This document shows positions 24,488 through 32,292 of a stretch of 64,000 bases of DNA, in pieces; positions within the stretch are counted from its first letter, which is position 1, and each line of letters opens with the position of its first letter. The notes beneath the pieces were generated by a model. It was not told the DNA's origin, did not search any database, and worked only from the letters and a program-made list of their open reading frames with translations. The stretch spans positions 51,219 through 115,218 of the forward strand of contig NZ_JSYP01000013.1 of the NCBI RefSeq assembly GCF_000813005.1. Direction: 5' to 3'. The translations under genes were made by a program, and so were the position numbers. Origin of the DNA: Flavobacterium sp. KMS (lineage in GTDB: Bacteria; Bacteroidota; Bacteroidia; Flavobacteriales; Flavobacteriaceae).

Positions 24488-25954
24488 TTATTTACTGTCT
24501 TTTAAAGCAGTTATTAATTCTACCATATCGACGATGGCGTAGGTCGATGAATAATCGGATACGGCGTAGGGTAATATTAGGCTGTTGTTGTGGATAATTG
24601 CGCCACAGGAATACACCACATTTGGTACATAACCTTCTCGCTCATCTTCGAGTGGCGAAAGTAGTGGTTCTTTAAGTCTTCCGATTTCTTTGGAAGGGTC
24701 ATCAAGGTCAAATAGTGATGCGCCTATGCAATAGCGTCGCATAGCACCTACGCCGTGGGTTATTACGAGCCAGCCTTCTTGAGTCCAGAGTGGAGATCCG
24801 CAGTTTCCTATTTGTGTAAATTCCCAAGTATAACGTGGTTCTTGGAGTAGGATAGGATTGTCCCATTGTGTGGCTCTGTCGGAATACATGATGTAATTGT
24901 TTACGCCATCGATACGGGAAAGCATGGCATATTTGCCTTTTATTTTTCGGGGAAATAACGCCAGGTTTTTATTTTGCGCACCTGCGCCATGCAGTGGCAT
25001 TACCCTGAAGGTATAAAAGTCTTCGGTAGAAATAAGTTTTGGGAGTATGGTATGCCCATTATAAGCTGTATAAGTTGCCATAACCCGATTGGAGCCATCA
25101 TCATCTACAAAACGTACAAAACGAGCATCTTCGATTCCTTTGCTTTCAGAGTCAGATATTGGGAATATAACGCGTTCGGTAATATCGGAGTCGTGTTTGA
25201 ATTGTAAATCATAAAAAGAATCGGCTAACCAAATTATTTCTTCGAGCGCTGTTCTCCTTTCCTGACGAATTGATGGATCGCTTAATGCGATATTTACCAT
25301 ACTTTTTAATACAGCATATTCAAATTCATTAGGCAAATCCTGCATAATTTGCGCTATGTATTTGTCATGCGTATGCATTTCGGACAATTTTAAGAGGAAT
25401 CGTTCTTTGTTGTATAGGCTTTTGTGCTCAATCTCGGCTTTATCGATATTATGCCCAATTTTCATTACTTGGAGGTTGTTATCTTTATCGAGAATTCCTC
25501 TCCTAAAAACAATTGACGAAATATGTCCTTCGCCTGTGGCACGGAATGAAATAATAACTCGTTTTTCGCCTATTTGAAGATCCGATTGATCTAAATCTTC
25601 GACAATAGATGGGTTGAAAATAGCAGCCGATTCAATAGCATATTCCATCGTGCAGTAAGAACCTATAAGCATTTTTCGGTCGAGAGACATGGTTTCATAG
25701 TCTATTTTCATGCCTTCGATTATACCTCTTATTTTTCCGGAATGTTTAAGAAAGATGCTTGAAATATTTCGGTGACGTCTTGCAAATTCACGAAGTGTAT
25801 GTTCTAAGGTTTCTACAACTTGTTTTTCATCGAGTGTCATTATGCGCGCAACCATTTGGATTGTCCGTTCATCACCATTCATAAAATATCGGGCAACAAC
25901 TCTTTTGGAATCTGGGATAAATCGTATATTTTTTCGGATGACAGGTACTCGCAT
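24488..25954 (-). CDS. GH130 family mannoside phosphorylase/hydrolase
   Basis: 488 aa, no signal peptide, so cytoplasmic. The five-bladed beta-propeller of GH130 occupies the C-terminal two thirds. Seen are GIEDARFVRFVDDDG, IGNCGSPLWTQEGWLVITHGVGAMRRYCIGASLFD and the ending EREGYVPNVVYSCGAI. The N-terminal 170 residues form the helical extension found in the long Bacteroidota members. GH130 enzymes either phosphorolyse beta-1,4-mannosyl-glucose/GlcNAc or hydrolyse or phosphorolyse beta-1,2-mannosides. I cannot decide which. A cytoplasmic Man-beta-1,4-GlcNAc phosphorylase would complement the nearby locus, but this gene is on the opposite strand beyond a repeat cluster. Confidence 0.88.
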   Translation of the reverse strand: MRVPVIRKNIRFIPDSKRVVARYFMNGDERTIQMVARIMTLDEKQVVETLEHTLREFARRHRNISSIFLKHSGKIRGIIEGMKIDYETMSLDRKMLIGSYCTMEYAIESAAIFNPSIVEDLDQSDLQIGEKRVIISFRATGEGHISSIVFRRGILDKDNNLQVMKIGHNIDKAEIEHKSLYNKERFLLKLSEMHTHDKYIAQIMQDLPNEFEYAVLKSMVNIALSDPSIRQERRTALEEIIWLADSFYDLQFKHDSDITERVIFPISDSESKGIEDARFVRFVDDDGSNRVMATYTAYNGHTILPKLISTEDFYTFRVMPLHGAGAQNKNLALFPRKIKGKYAMLSRIDGVNNYIMYSDRATQWDNPILLQEPRYTWEFTQIGNCGSPLWTQEGWLVITHGVGAMRRYCIGASLFDLDDPSKEIGRLKEPLLSPLEDEREGYVPNVVYSCGAIIHNNSLILPYAVSDYSSTYAIVDMVELITALKDSK

Positions 25955-26275
25955 AGTTTTATGTTTTAATTAGAATAAAATAGGAACGCTATTTATTTTG
26001 GAACAAATCAACTTTAAAAATCTAGGAATCTTAGGAAGTATAAACTTCTGATAAAGGGATTATTCCAAATTTACGAAAAAATAATAAATAAAATTAGGGT
26101 AAGTGTTTGGTTTACAAAAGGAATGGTTTAGAGGGTCAATGCTGTTGTAGAAAATAGAATTCTTTTCATCTGTTTCCGAAAAAGGATTTTAAAAAAGTTA
26201 AAGCGAAAGATAAAATTTTACCTTGCAGTTTGAAATTAATAAACCTCAAAAATTCATCTTCTAGATTGCTTATTT
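25955..26275. other. Gap between divergent genes, no clear element
   Basis: It separates the minus-strand GH130 gene from the plus-strand 26276 gene, so promoters for both should lie here. A TAAATTTG box on the minus strand (26066-26073) fits a -7 element, but no -33 TTG is in register. No repeat or hairpin stands out. Confidence 0.5.
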
Positions 26276-26800
26276 ATGGACAGAATCAAACTTATTTTAT
26301 TACTTTTTTCGACTTTTACATTTATAATAGCAATAGCATTAACAGGAAAGAATTTGTCATTTTATTTTAAGAATAAAGAAATGTATTCTGATTCTAAAAA
26401 ATATACTAAAGAATATGTTTTGATAGACTCTATTTATTCCAAAAAGCTAAGACGTAAAACACGGACATATCTTACTTATGGTTTTTCTAAGAAATTTGAT
26501 AATTATAAAACTACTTTTGATTTAAACAATCCTGACGGAAGCGCTCTTTTTGAGAATGATATTCCTGTTGAATTTGTTAGGGATTCTCTTAATGGATCAA
26601 ATGTTTATTATTACGCTTGGGTTAATAAAGAGAAGAAGAAAGGTTTTATTGCTAATCCGAATGAAAAATCAATTAAAGATAACTGGATTTTTTTAGATCG
26701 TATTTTATCAATTCAGTTAAATATAGGCTTGATGGTCTTTTCATTGATTATTTTCTATTGGTTAGAAGTATATAGAATTTTTCAAAAAGCAAGACCATAA
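26276..26800 (+). CDS. Small two-TM membrane protein of unknown function (DUF3592-like shape)
   Basis: 174 aa. A first membrane helix (about residues 5-25) and a second near the C-terminus (about 145-167, IGLMVFSLIIFYW) enclose a polar middle of about 115 residues. That middle (EYVLIDSIYSKKL...YLTYGFSKKF...VEFVRDSLNGSNVYYYAW) has the beta-strand pattern of DUF3592-type proteins. No catalytic motif seen. It stands alone between divergent GH130 and a convergent YkgJ-type gene. Confidence 0.65.
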   Translation: MDRIKLILLLFSTFTFIIAIALTGKNLSFYFKNKEMYSDSKKYTKEYVLIDSIYSKKLRRKTRTYLTYGFSKKFDNYKTTFDLNNPDGSALFENDIPVEFVRDSLNGSNVYYYAWVNKEKKKGFIANPNEKSIKDNWIFLDRILSIQLNIGLMVFSLIIFYWLEVYRIFQKARP

Positions 26801-26904
26801 TATGTTAGTAAGAGATAAAAACTAAGGTTTAATCTTTTAAAAGAAGATTTGTATCTCTGAATCTTTGAACCTTAGTCCCTCAGAACCTCTGTACCTAAAA
26901 AAAA
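26801..26904. repeat. Convergent-gene spacer with AACCTTAG/CCTCAGAACC repeat words
   Basis: ACTAAGGTTTAATC is answered by TGAACCTTAGTCCCTCAGAA. It is the AAAGGTTC family in minus orientation, between two convergent genes where a bidirectional terminator would be expected. Confidence 0.6.
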
Positions 26905-27513
26905 CTAAGCAATATTCTCTAATCCACCAGGAAATGGTCTGTAGGCATAATAATGTAAGACTTCTTCGATGGCCATTTTTAAAGCCTCATTTATAGGGAG
27001 CAATGTAATTCCCATTTTGAGGTCTATTTGTGCTAATTGCATATAATAATCAGTAAAAATAGGCACGTACTGTCCTTTATTAATCAATTCTTCGGCTGTA
27101 TTAAAGTTATCTTGTTGTTCTTCTTTTATGATTTTGCAGGTTGCCAATCGCAGTTTTCCGTATTTATCGGTATTTGCGGCATAACCAAAAAGGCGACATA
27201 TTAAGCCGCGATAACGATAATTGCTACATTTTCCTTTATGATGTTCCAAAACAGAAAGTGGGCGGTATAAGTGGCAATTTTTGTTGGATGTATTGTTTAA
27301 TTCTGCTAAAGTTTCTTCAGCCAAACCATTTAAAAACAAATGAAATGCCCAGGGCAAAAATTCTAGGGGTGAAGCTTCTATATTAGGTTTAGAACAACAT
27401 TTTCCACAACCAGCGTTACAAAATATATGTGTTTCAGATTGAAAAGCTGTAATTTCAATTTCAAGGCGGTCAAACAATGCTTCTACGAGCCGAACTTTAT
27501 GTTCTATTGCCAT
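26905..27513 (-). CDS. YkgJ-family cysteine-cluster protein
   Basis: 202 aa, cytoplasmic. The cysteine cluster FCNAGCGKCC (about residues 31-40) with later CHLYRP, CSNYRYRGLICRLFGY and ATCK is the signature of the YkgJ/UPF0153 zinc- or iron-chelating group, whose function is not established. Length is normal. No operon partner is evident; both sides are repeat blocks. Confidence 0.85.
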   Translation of the reverse strand: MAIEHKVRLVEALFDRLEIEITAFQSETHIFCNAGCGKCCSKPNIEASPLEFLPWAFHLFLNGLAEETLAELNNTSNKNCHLYRPLSVLEHHKGKCSNYRYRGLICRLFGYAANTDKYGKLRLATCKIIKEEQQDNFNTAEELINKGQYVPIFTDYYMQLAQIDLKMGITLLPINEALKMAIEEVLHYYAYRPFPGGLENIA

Positions 27514-27960
27514 TTTTTTGTGTAAGGTAGGCTAATAGAAATGGCTCATGCTACATTAGGTGTTTTTTTTAATTTAGAAAGGTTCAAAGGAGCAGAGAAG
27601 CAAAGGAACAAAGGTTTTTTAGGAAAGGTACTAAGGTACTAAGAAACAGAGGAACAAAGGCAGCTTCGTTTATGAATAAAATAGTTTTTTTTTAGTTATT
27701 ATATTTGTTTCTAAAAGAAATAGTCTTAGAATCTGTATAAGTAGCTTCTCAAGTTACTCTCAGAGGTTTTTTTTAATTTAGAAAGGGTCAAAGGTTCTGA
27801 GGAACAAAGACTATTTAGTTTGTGTAGAGAAAGCTCTTTAGCATTATACTTTATCCGCAAACTAAATAGTCTTTGTTCCTCTGTTTCTTAGAACCTTTGT
27901 ACCTCAGAAACTAAAATCCTTTGTACCTTTGAACCTTTAAAATAAGCCCCCAAATTTTAT
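27514..27960. repeat. Two AAAGGTTC-family blocks flanking a short unique stretch
   Basis: No gene. 27575-27660 iterates AAAGGAACAAAGG, GGTACTAAGGTACTAAG and GAACAAAGG. 27776-27945 has GAAAGGGTCAAAGGTTCTGA on one side and CTTTGTTCCTCTGTTTCTTA, GAACCTTTGTACCTCAG and ACCTTTGAACCTTT on the other, a long imperfect hairpin of about 165 bases. The second ends 15 bases before the next gene. Confidence 0.8.
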
Positions 27961-29196
27961 ATGAACCGAGAACATTATATTCCCTTTAACAAGGAGTTCT
28001 TACTCGAACAACAAATTGCAACTTTTAGTGAAGACCAAAAAAAGGTCGATGATTTTATAAAATTATTCGATATTATAGAGCACTATTATCATTATGAAGC
28101 TTTTAATCTTAACCGAAATTTAAAACAAAATTATGCTCTATTCGATCCTGATTTAAGCCCGAAAGAACGTGAAAGTTTTATAGGCAAGAGTGATTTTTCT
28201 GTTTTTAAAGAAACCCTTGTTACAGTTTTGGAACATGGTAATTATAGTCGCATTGATAAGGAAACATTAGATAAGGCTTTTAAAGATTCAGATTTAATAG
28301 GTCTAAATTTAGCAATAGATTTTAATGCTTTTAAAGATTACGAATTATATGTTAGAGGCAATCATAAGGCAAAAGAAAAGGTAACTAGATTTATCTTCTG
28401 GAAGAAAGAAATTGAGATAGAATATTATGATCGTGTCATGATTTATCTTAATTATAATGATGCCGATTATCTTAGAGAGAAAAAAGTAAAATTAGGAAAA
28501 ATGTCTATTGAGCCTGGTTCTGTGGTTTTAAAAATCTTTAAGCGCGTTCCTAAAAATGACCTCGAAACGATATTTCCAAATGCAATCCCCAAGATGTCTA
28601 CTACAGACAAACTATTGTTGTGGGTTCCTGGTATTTTTGGTGGAGTTTCGTTATTAAGTACTACCGTAATTCCGGCATTGATTCGTATGTATGCTGCATA
28701 CAAATCGGGAGAAACTCTCGACTTGCTAAATAGTAAAGCTTCGCTAAATCAGGGTTTAATTGCATTAGGGATTTTATCTGCATATTTATTTAGACAGTAT
28801 AGCAATTTTGTGAATAAGAAGATAAAATATTCTAAGATGCTTTCTGATAGTCTTTACTTTAAGAATCTAGGAAATAATAGCGGTGCTTTTTACTCTTTAT
28901 TAAACTCATCAGAGGAGGAAGTACTTAAGGAAACTATCTTGGCTTATGCATTTTTAGAAAGAAATAAGAATCCTTTAACTGCAGATGAACTCGATTATCA
29001 AATTGAATCTTGGTTTATGACAAAGCTAAATACTGATTTAGATTTTGATGTAAATGATGCTTTGTTGAAATTAAAAAATATTGGTCTTGGTATAGAAGCA
29101 AATGGAAAATGGGAAGTTATCTCGCTTGACAAAGCGCTCATTAAGATTGATGAATTGTGGAATAGTGTTTTTAGGAAAGGTACAGAGGTTTTTTAG
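27961..29196 (+). CDS. DUF3754 / TMEM143-like membrane protein
   Basis: 411 aa. The N-terminal about 215 residues are soluble, with the signature FWKKEIEIEYYDRVMIYL and VVLKIFKRVPKNDLETIFPNA. Two membrane helices follow (about 221-245, WVPGIFGGVSLLSTTVIPAL; about 265-282). The C-terminal domain has KIKYSKMLSDSLYFKNLGNNSGAFYSLL and ends in a wHTH-like region (LTADELDYQIESWF...NDALLKLKNIGLG). The pattern matches DUF3754, shared by bacteria and the eukaryotic mitochondrial TMEM143; the function is unknown. Single gene, flanked by repeats. Confidence 0.78.
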   Translation: MNREHYIPFNKEFLLEQQIATFSEDQKKVDDFIKLFDIIEHYYHYEAFNLNRNLKQNYALFDPDLSPKERESFIGKSDFSVFKETLVTVLEHGNYSRIDKETLDKAFKDSDLIGLNLAIDFNAFKDYELYVRGNHKAKEKVTRFIFWKKEIEIEYYDRVMIYLNYNDADYLREKKVKLGKMSIEPGSVVLKIFKRVPKNDLETIFPNAIPKMSTTDKLLLWVPGIFGGVSLLSTTVIPALIRMYAAYKSGETLDLLNSKASLNQGLIALGILSAYLFRQYSNFVNKKIKYSKMLSDSLYFKNLGNNSGAFYSLLNSSEEEVLKETILAYAFLERNKNPLTADELDYQIESWFMTKLNTDLDFDVNDALLKLKNIGLGIEANGKWEVISLDKALIKIDELWNSVFRKGTEVF

Positions 29197-29603
29197 AAAA
29201 GGTACTAAGGTACTGAGGTACAAAGGTTGCTTAGTTTGCGAGTAAAAGGATTGTGATACATAAGTAACTCGACATAGTTTGAGGAACTGCTTATGGAGAT
29301 TCTTCACTCCGTTCAGAAAGACAAGATTGGAGAATTTGTTTGTCAATCTACTCGTGAATATTATTTTACTAGTTTGCTATCGTTTATTTTATCCGCAAAC
29401 AAATTAATTTTTGAAACTTAGAGCTTCAGAAACTTTTTTGTCTCATTCAAACAACTTTAGGTATAATTGTATTTTTCAGCATTGATTTAAAATTAAGGGG
29501 ATGCCTTTATAATATCGAATAGATTTATTCTTAATTTATTGGTTCTAACTTTTATGTATATTTCGTTTAAGTATTAAATTTAAAAAGATTAGTAATATAT
29601 CTG
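29197..29603. repeat. Gap with AAAGGTAC block and fragment of the GACAAGATTG repeat
   Basis: No gene. 29186-29230 has GGTACTAAGGTACTGAGGTA. 29287-29330 has GCTTATGGAGATTCTTCACT and AGAAAGACAAGATTGGAG of the 23.6-kb repeat family. The rest (29340-29603) is AT-rich without recognisable structure. Confidence 0.6.
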
Positions 29604-29906
29604 ATGAATAATCTCAAACCTATTTCTGTTTTTATAATAACATTGTTTTTATCGGGATTTGCTATTCTCAAATTCACACAGCAATTTAGGTTTATTGATG
29701 AGTTCAGATGGATTTATCAAACGGGAGGGATTTTATGTTTTTCCTTTGAGTTGCTTTCTTTAGTTTTATCCTTTATTGTTTTGATTTTATTTTTAAAAAG
29801 AGATATTAATTTGAAAACGAAATATAAATTCATCTGGATTATTTTTAGCTTAATTCCGCTTTTATTTTGGGTATTTGTTTATATTCAATTTGGTACTAAT
29901 ATTTAA
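29604..29906 (+). CDS. Small membrane protein, unknown
   Basis: 100 aa with three predicted membrane helices (about 8-25, 38-68, 75-97) and few charges between them. No family recognised. It is followed after 51 bases by a lipoprotein gene, so the two may be co-transcribed. The codon pattern and regular hydrophobic periodicity support a real gene. Confidence 0.6.
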   Translation: MNNLKPISVFIITLFLSGFAILKFTQQFRFIDEFRWIYQTGGILCFSFELLSLVLSFIVLILFLKRDINLKTKYKFIWIIFSLIPLLFWVFVYIQFGTNI

Positions 29907-29957
29907 GAATGAGTAAATAATTGTGAAAAAAAAGGAATGATAAATATGAAATCAATC

Positions 29958-30440
29958 ATGACAAAAAAGATTCTATTAATGTTAGCAGGTGTACTTTTTT
30001 TGAGTTGTCAAAAAGATAAAAATAATGTATTAATATTTGATGAGGTAGAGTATTATCACAGTAGCTTTTATAAATTGGCTGGTCCACCAGATAATACAGA
30101 TAGGTTTGATATTTATTATTCTGATTTTGTGCAGGAAAAAAATAAATTCAATTATACAAAATTAGCTCAGTATGGATTTTTAAAAAGAGAAATAAGTAAC
30201 GATTTTGAGGCCAATATAAAAGATTTTCTGACAGATAAAAATCCTGGAAAATATTTCCCTGACTATAGATGTTTAAACTGTTATCAAGATATTTTGATTT
30301 TTTACAACAAGAAAGAGTTAATAGGTGTTGCTAAATTTGACTTTTTATGCAACAAGTATTGTTTTACAAGTTTTCTTTCTGATAAAAATATTTATTTAAA
30401 AAAGGATTGTTTAAGGTATAAACACTTTTTTAAAGAATAA
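29958..30440 (+). CDS. Putative lipoprotein, unknown
   Basis: 160 aa from ATG 29958 (MTKKILLM), which gives a standard lipoprotein signal with lipobox LFLSC; in-frame ATGs at 29937 and 29946 would add a short polar head. The mature part has two CxxC-like pairs (DYRCLNCYQD and LCNKYCF), unusual for a small lipoprotein. It may hold a disulfide or metal. No family recognised. Confidence 0.65.
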   Translation: MTKKILLMLAGVLFLSCQKDKNNVLIFDEVEYYHSSFYKLAGPPDNTDRFDIYYSDFVQEKNKFNYTKLAQYGFLKREISNDFEANIKDFLTDKNPGKYFPDYRCLNCYQDILIFYNKKELIGVAKFDFLCNKYCFTSFLSDKNIYLKKDCLRYKHFFKE

Positions 30441-30673
30441 AGAAATGCGGTAGTTATCTTGTATAAGTTTAAGAACTTTTATAGGGTGATAGTATCATAA
30501 TCATTTTATCCGCAAACTAAAAGCCTTAGCACCTCAAAACCTTAGTACCTCAGAACCTTTCTCAAAAAAACCTTTGTACCTTTGCCTCTTAGAACCTTAG
30601 TACCTTCTTTAAAAAACCTTTTTTGTATCTTTCATAAATTTTATTAGATTTACGTATACCTAAATCCTGAAAT
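30441..30673. repeat. AAAGGTTC-family block (minus orientation) plus promoter
   Basis: 30520-30610 iterates CCTTAGCACCTCAAAACCTT, CTTTGTACCTTTGCC and AGAACCTTAGTACC. A promoter-like pair follows at 30623-30652. Confidence 0.7.
30623..30652 (+). promoter_or_regulatory. Putative promoter of the Mpo1-like gene
   Basis: TTG at 30623-30625, 19 bases, then TAGATTTA at 30645-30652. This is one base off the Bacteroidota TAnnTTTG -7 box and has correct spacing to a start codon at 30674. Confidence 0.45.
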
Positions 30674-31144
30674 ATGAGAACGTTAGAACAATGGTTTGAT
30701 GAATATGCAGTAAGTCACCAAAACCCAAAGAATAAAGCGATACATTATGTATGTGTTCCTGCAATTTTCTTTTCGATTGTAGGTTTATTAATGAGTATTC
30801 CGAGTGGTTTAATTGCAAATACTCTAAAATTGAATGCTCCAATAATCGAAAATTGGGCTGTGGTTGTGTTACTTTTTGTACTCGTTTTCTATATTCGATT
30901 GTCGGTTGCAATGGCTTTTAAGATTGCAATTTTCTCGGCTATTTGTCTGGTTGTAAATTATTATATAGGACAAGTTTTTCCGTTATGGATATTTTCTATT
31001 GGTGTTTTCGTTATTGCGTGGATTGGGCAGTTTTATGGACACAATATAGAGGGTAAAAAGCCTTCTTTCTTAAAAGATCTTCAGTTTTTAATGATTGGTC
31101 CAGCTTGGGTGGTTGAGAATTTATTCTCGAAGAAAAGGGTTTAA
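30674..31144 (+). CDS. Mpo1-like (DUF962) membrane protein
   Basis: 156 aa with four membrane helices. The conserved His positions of the family are present: SHQNPKNKAIHYVCVP near the start and IGQFYGHNIEGKKPSFLKDLQF near the end. The yeast member Mpo1 is an iron-dependent dioxygenase that alpha-oxidises 2-hydroxy fatty acids; a similar lipid role is likely, but unproven for bacteria. Length is normal. A promoter-like element lies directly upstream. Confidence 0.85.
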   Translation: MRTLEQWFDEYAVSHQNPKNKAIHYVCVPAIFFSIVGLLMSIPSGLIANTLKLNAPIIENWAVVVLLFVLVFYIRLSVAMAFKIAIFSAICLVVNYYIGQVFPLWIFSIGVFVIAWIGQFYGHNIEGKKPSFLKDLQFLMIGPAWVVENLFSKKRV

Positions 31145-31227
31145 AAAAGGTGCTGAGGTTCAAAGGTACAGAGAGGCAAAGGCTACTTAGTTTATGAACA
31201 AAATTATTTGAATTTTATAAATACTCC

Positions 31228-32139
31228 ATGAACAAAATTTACGTATTATTCCTTTTTACTCTTACCTTGATTAGCTGTAAGGAAGAAGAGAAAAAAAGGA
31301 TAAGTATTCCTTCAACAAAAGTTTCTATTGAAGCACCTCAAGATTTTAAACTATCCAAAAGTATCATCGGACTTGAAAAAGGTACTAATGCGATGATTCA
31401 GATATCAGATTTGGTAGGAGGGAACTTCGATAGTAATTCAAGAGATTTTTCTAAAAAAGGATTTGAAGATAGAGGAGTTAAAGTTTTTGAGTATAAAGAA
31501 TTTAAACTCGATGGCTATCAGGCTAAATATATTCATATGCAAGGTCAGGATAATCAGGAAGCTATGAATGTAGTTTTTGGAGATTCTACATTTTGTGATA
31601 TGGTTATGGCAATATTTCCTGCAAATGATAAAACAACAGCTGATCAAATAAAAAAAGCTATTTTTTCTATAAAATATAACAAAGAGCTTAAGGTAGATTA
31701 CTTGAATTTAGCTTTTTTTAAAGTAAATAATAATAAATCAAAATTTAAATTTGCGCAAGCATCAGGGAATATGTTTACCTATTCTACTGGTGGAGTAGTT
31801 AAGAAGTCTTATGAAAATGAGCCTATGTTCTTAATTACACCTCTCCCTGGTGATTCGGGTTTGACTAAAAAAGAATTGTCGGAAAGTATATTTAATGGTT
31901 TGATACAAAATAGCTTTATAGTTCTTGAAGAAAAGAATATTAAAACGGAACGCGTGAATGGGTATGACGCATATGAAATTGAAGTTTATGGTTTTCTAAA
32001 GGGGAAAAAAGTTTTAGTTTATCTACTTGTATTAAGAAATGAAAATAAGGCTTTGGCTTTAGAAGGAGTTGCTTATTCTGATTTTGATAATGAGCTAATT
32101 GGTTTTAAAGAAATAGCTCATAATGTAGTATTTAAATAA
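31228..32139 (+). CDS. Putative lipoprotein, unknown
   Basis: 303 aa. Lipoprotein signal with lipobox TLISC (Cys at about 17). The mature protein seems to hold two related halves: KVSIEAPQDFKLSKSIIGLEKG... and KFKFAQASGNMFTYSTGG..., each with an alternating beta pattern as in PsbP/DUF-type periplasmic proteins. No catalytic motif. Single gene with its own short upstream gap containing AAAGGTTC words (31146-31185). Confidence 0.7.
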   Translation: MNKIYVLFLFTLTLISCKEEEKKRISIPSTKVSIEAPQDFKLSKSIIGLEKGTNAMIQISDLVGGNFDSNSRDFSKKGFEDRGVKVFEYKEFKLDGYQAKYIHMQGQDNQEAMNVVFGDSTFCDMVMAIFPANDKTTADQIKKAIFSIKYNKELKVDYLNLAFFKVNNNKSKFKFAQASGNMFTYSTGGVVKKSYENEPMFLITPLPGDSGLTKKELSESIFNGLIQNSFIVLEEKNIKTERVNGYDAYEIEVYGFLKGKKVLVYLLVLRNENKALALEGVAYSDFDNELIGFKEIAHNVVFK

Positions 32140-32292
32140 TATTGAGAGTAAATGAAGAAAAAGTTTAAAGAATCTATATTTTAATGATTAAATAATTGTC
32201 CTAATTTATTAATTATAAAACTTTTTATAGTTAAAGAGGAAAAAAAATAAAGGCATTTTTGGAGTTAAATTTTTTAACTTAAATAAACCTTT

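Noticed and set aside
30510..30610. tRNA or other RNA gene in the repeat-rich gaps
   Set aside because: No cloverleaf, T-loop GGTTCGA context or CCA end could be found in this or other gaps; GGTTC words there are repeat units.
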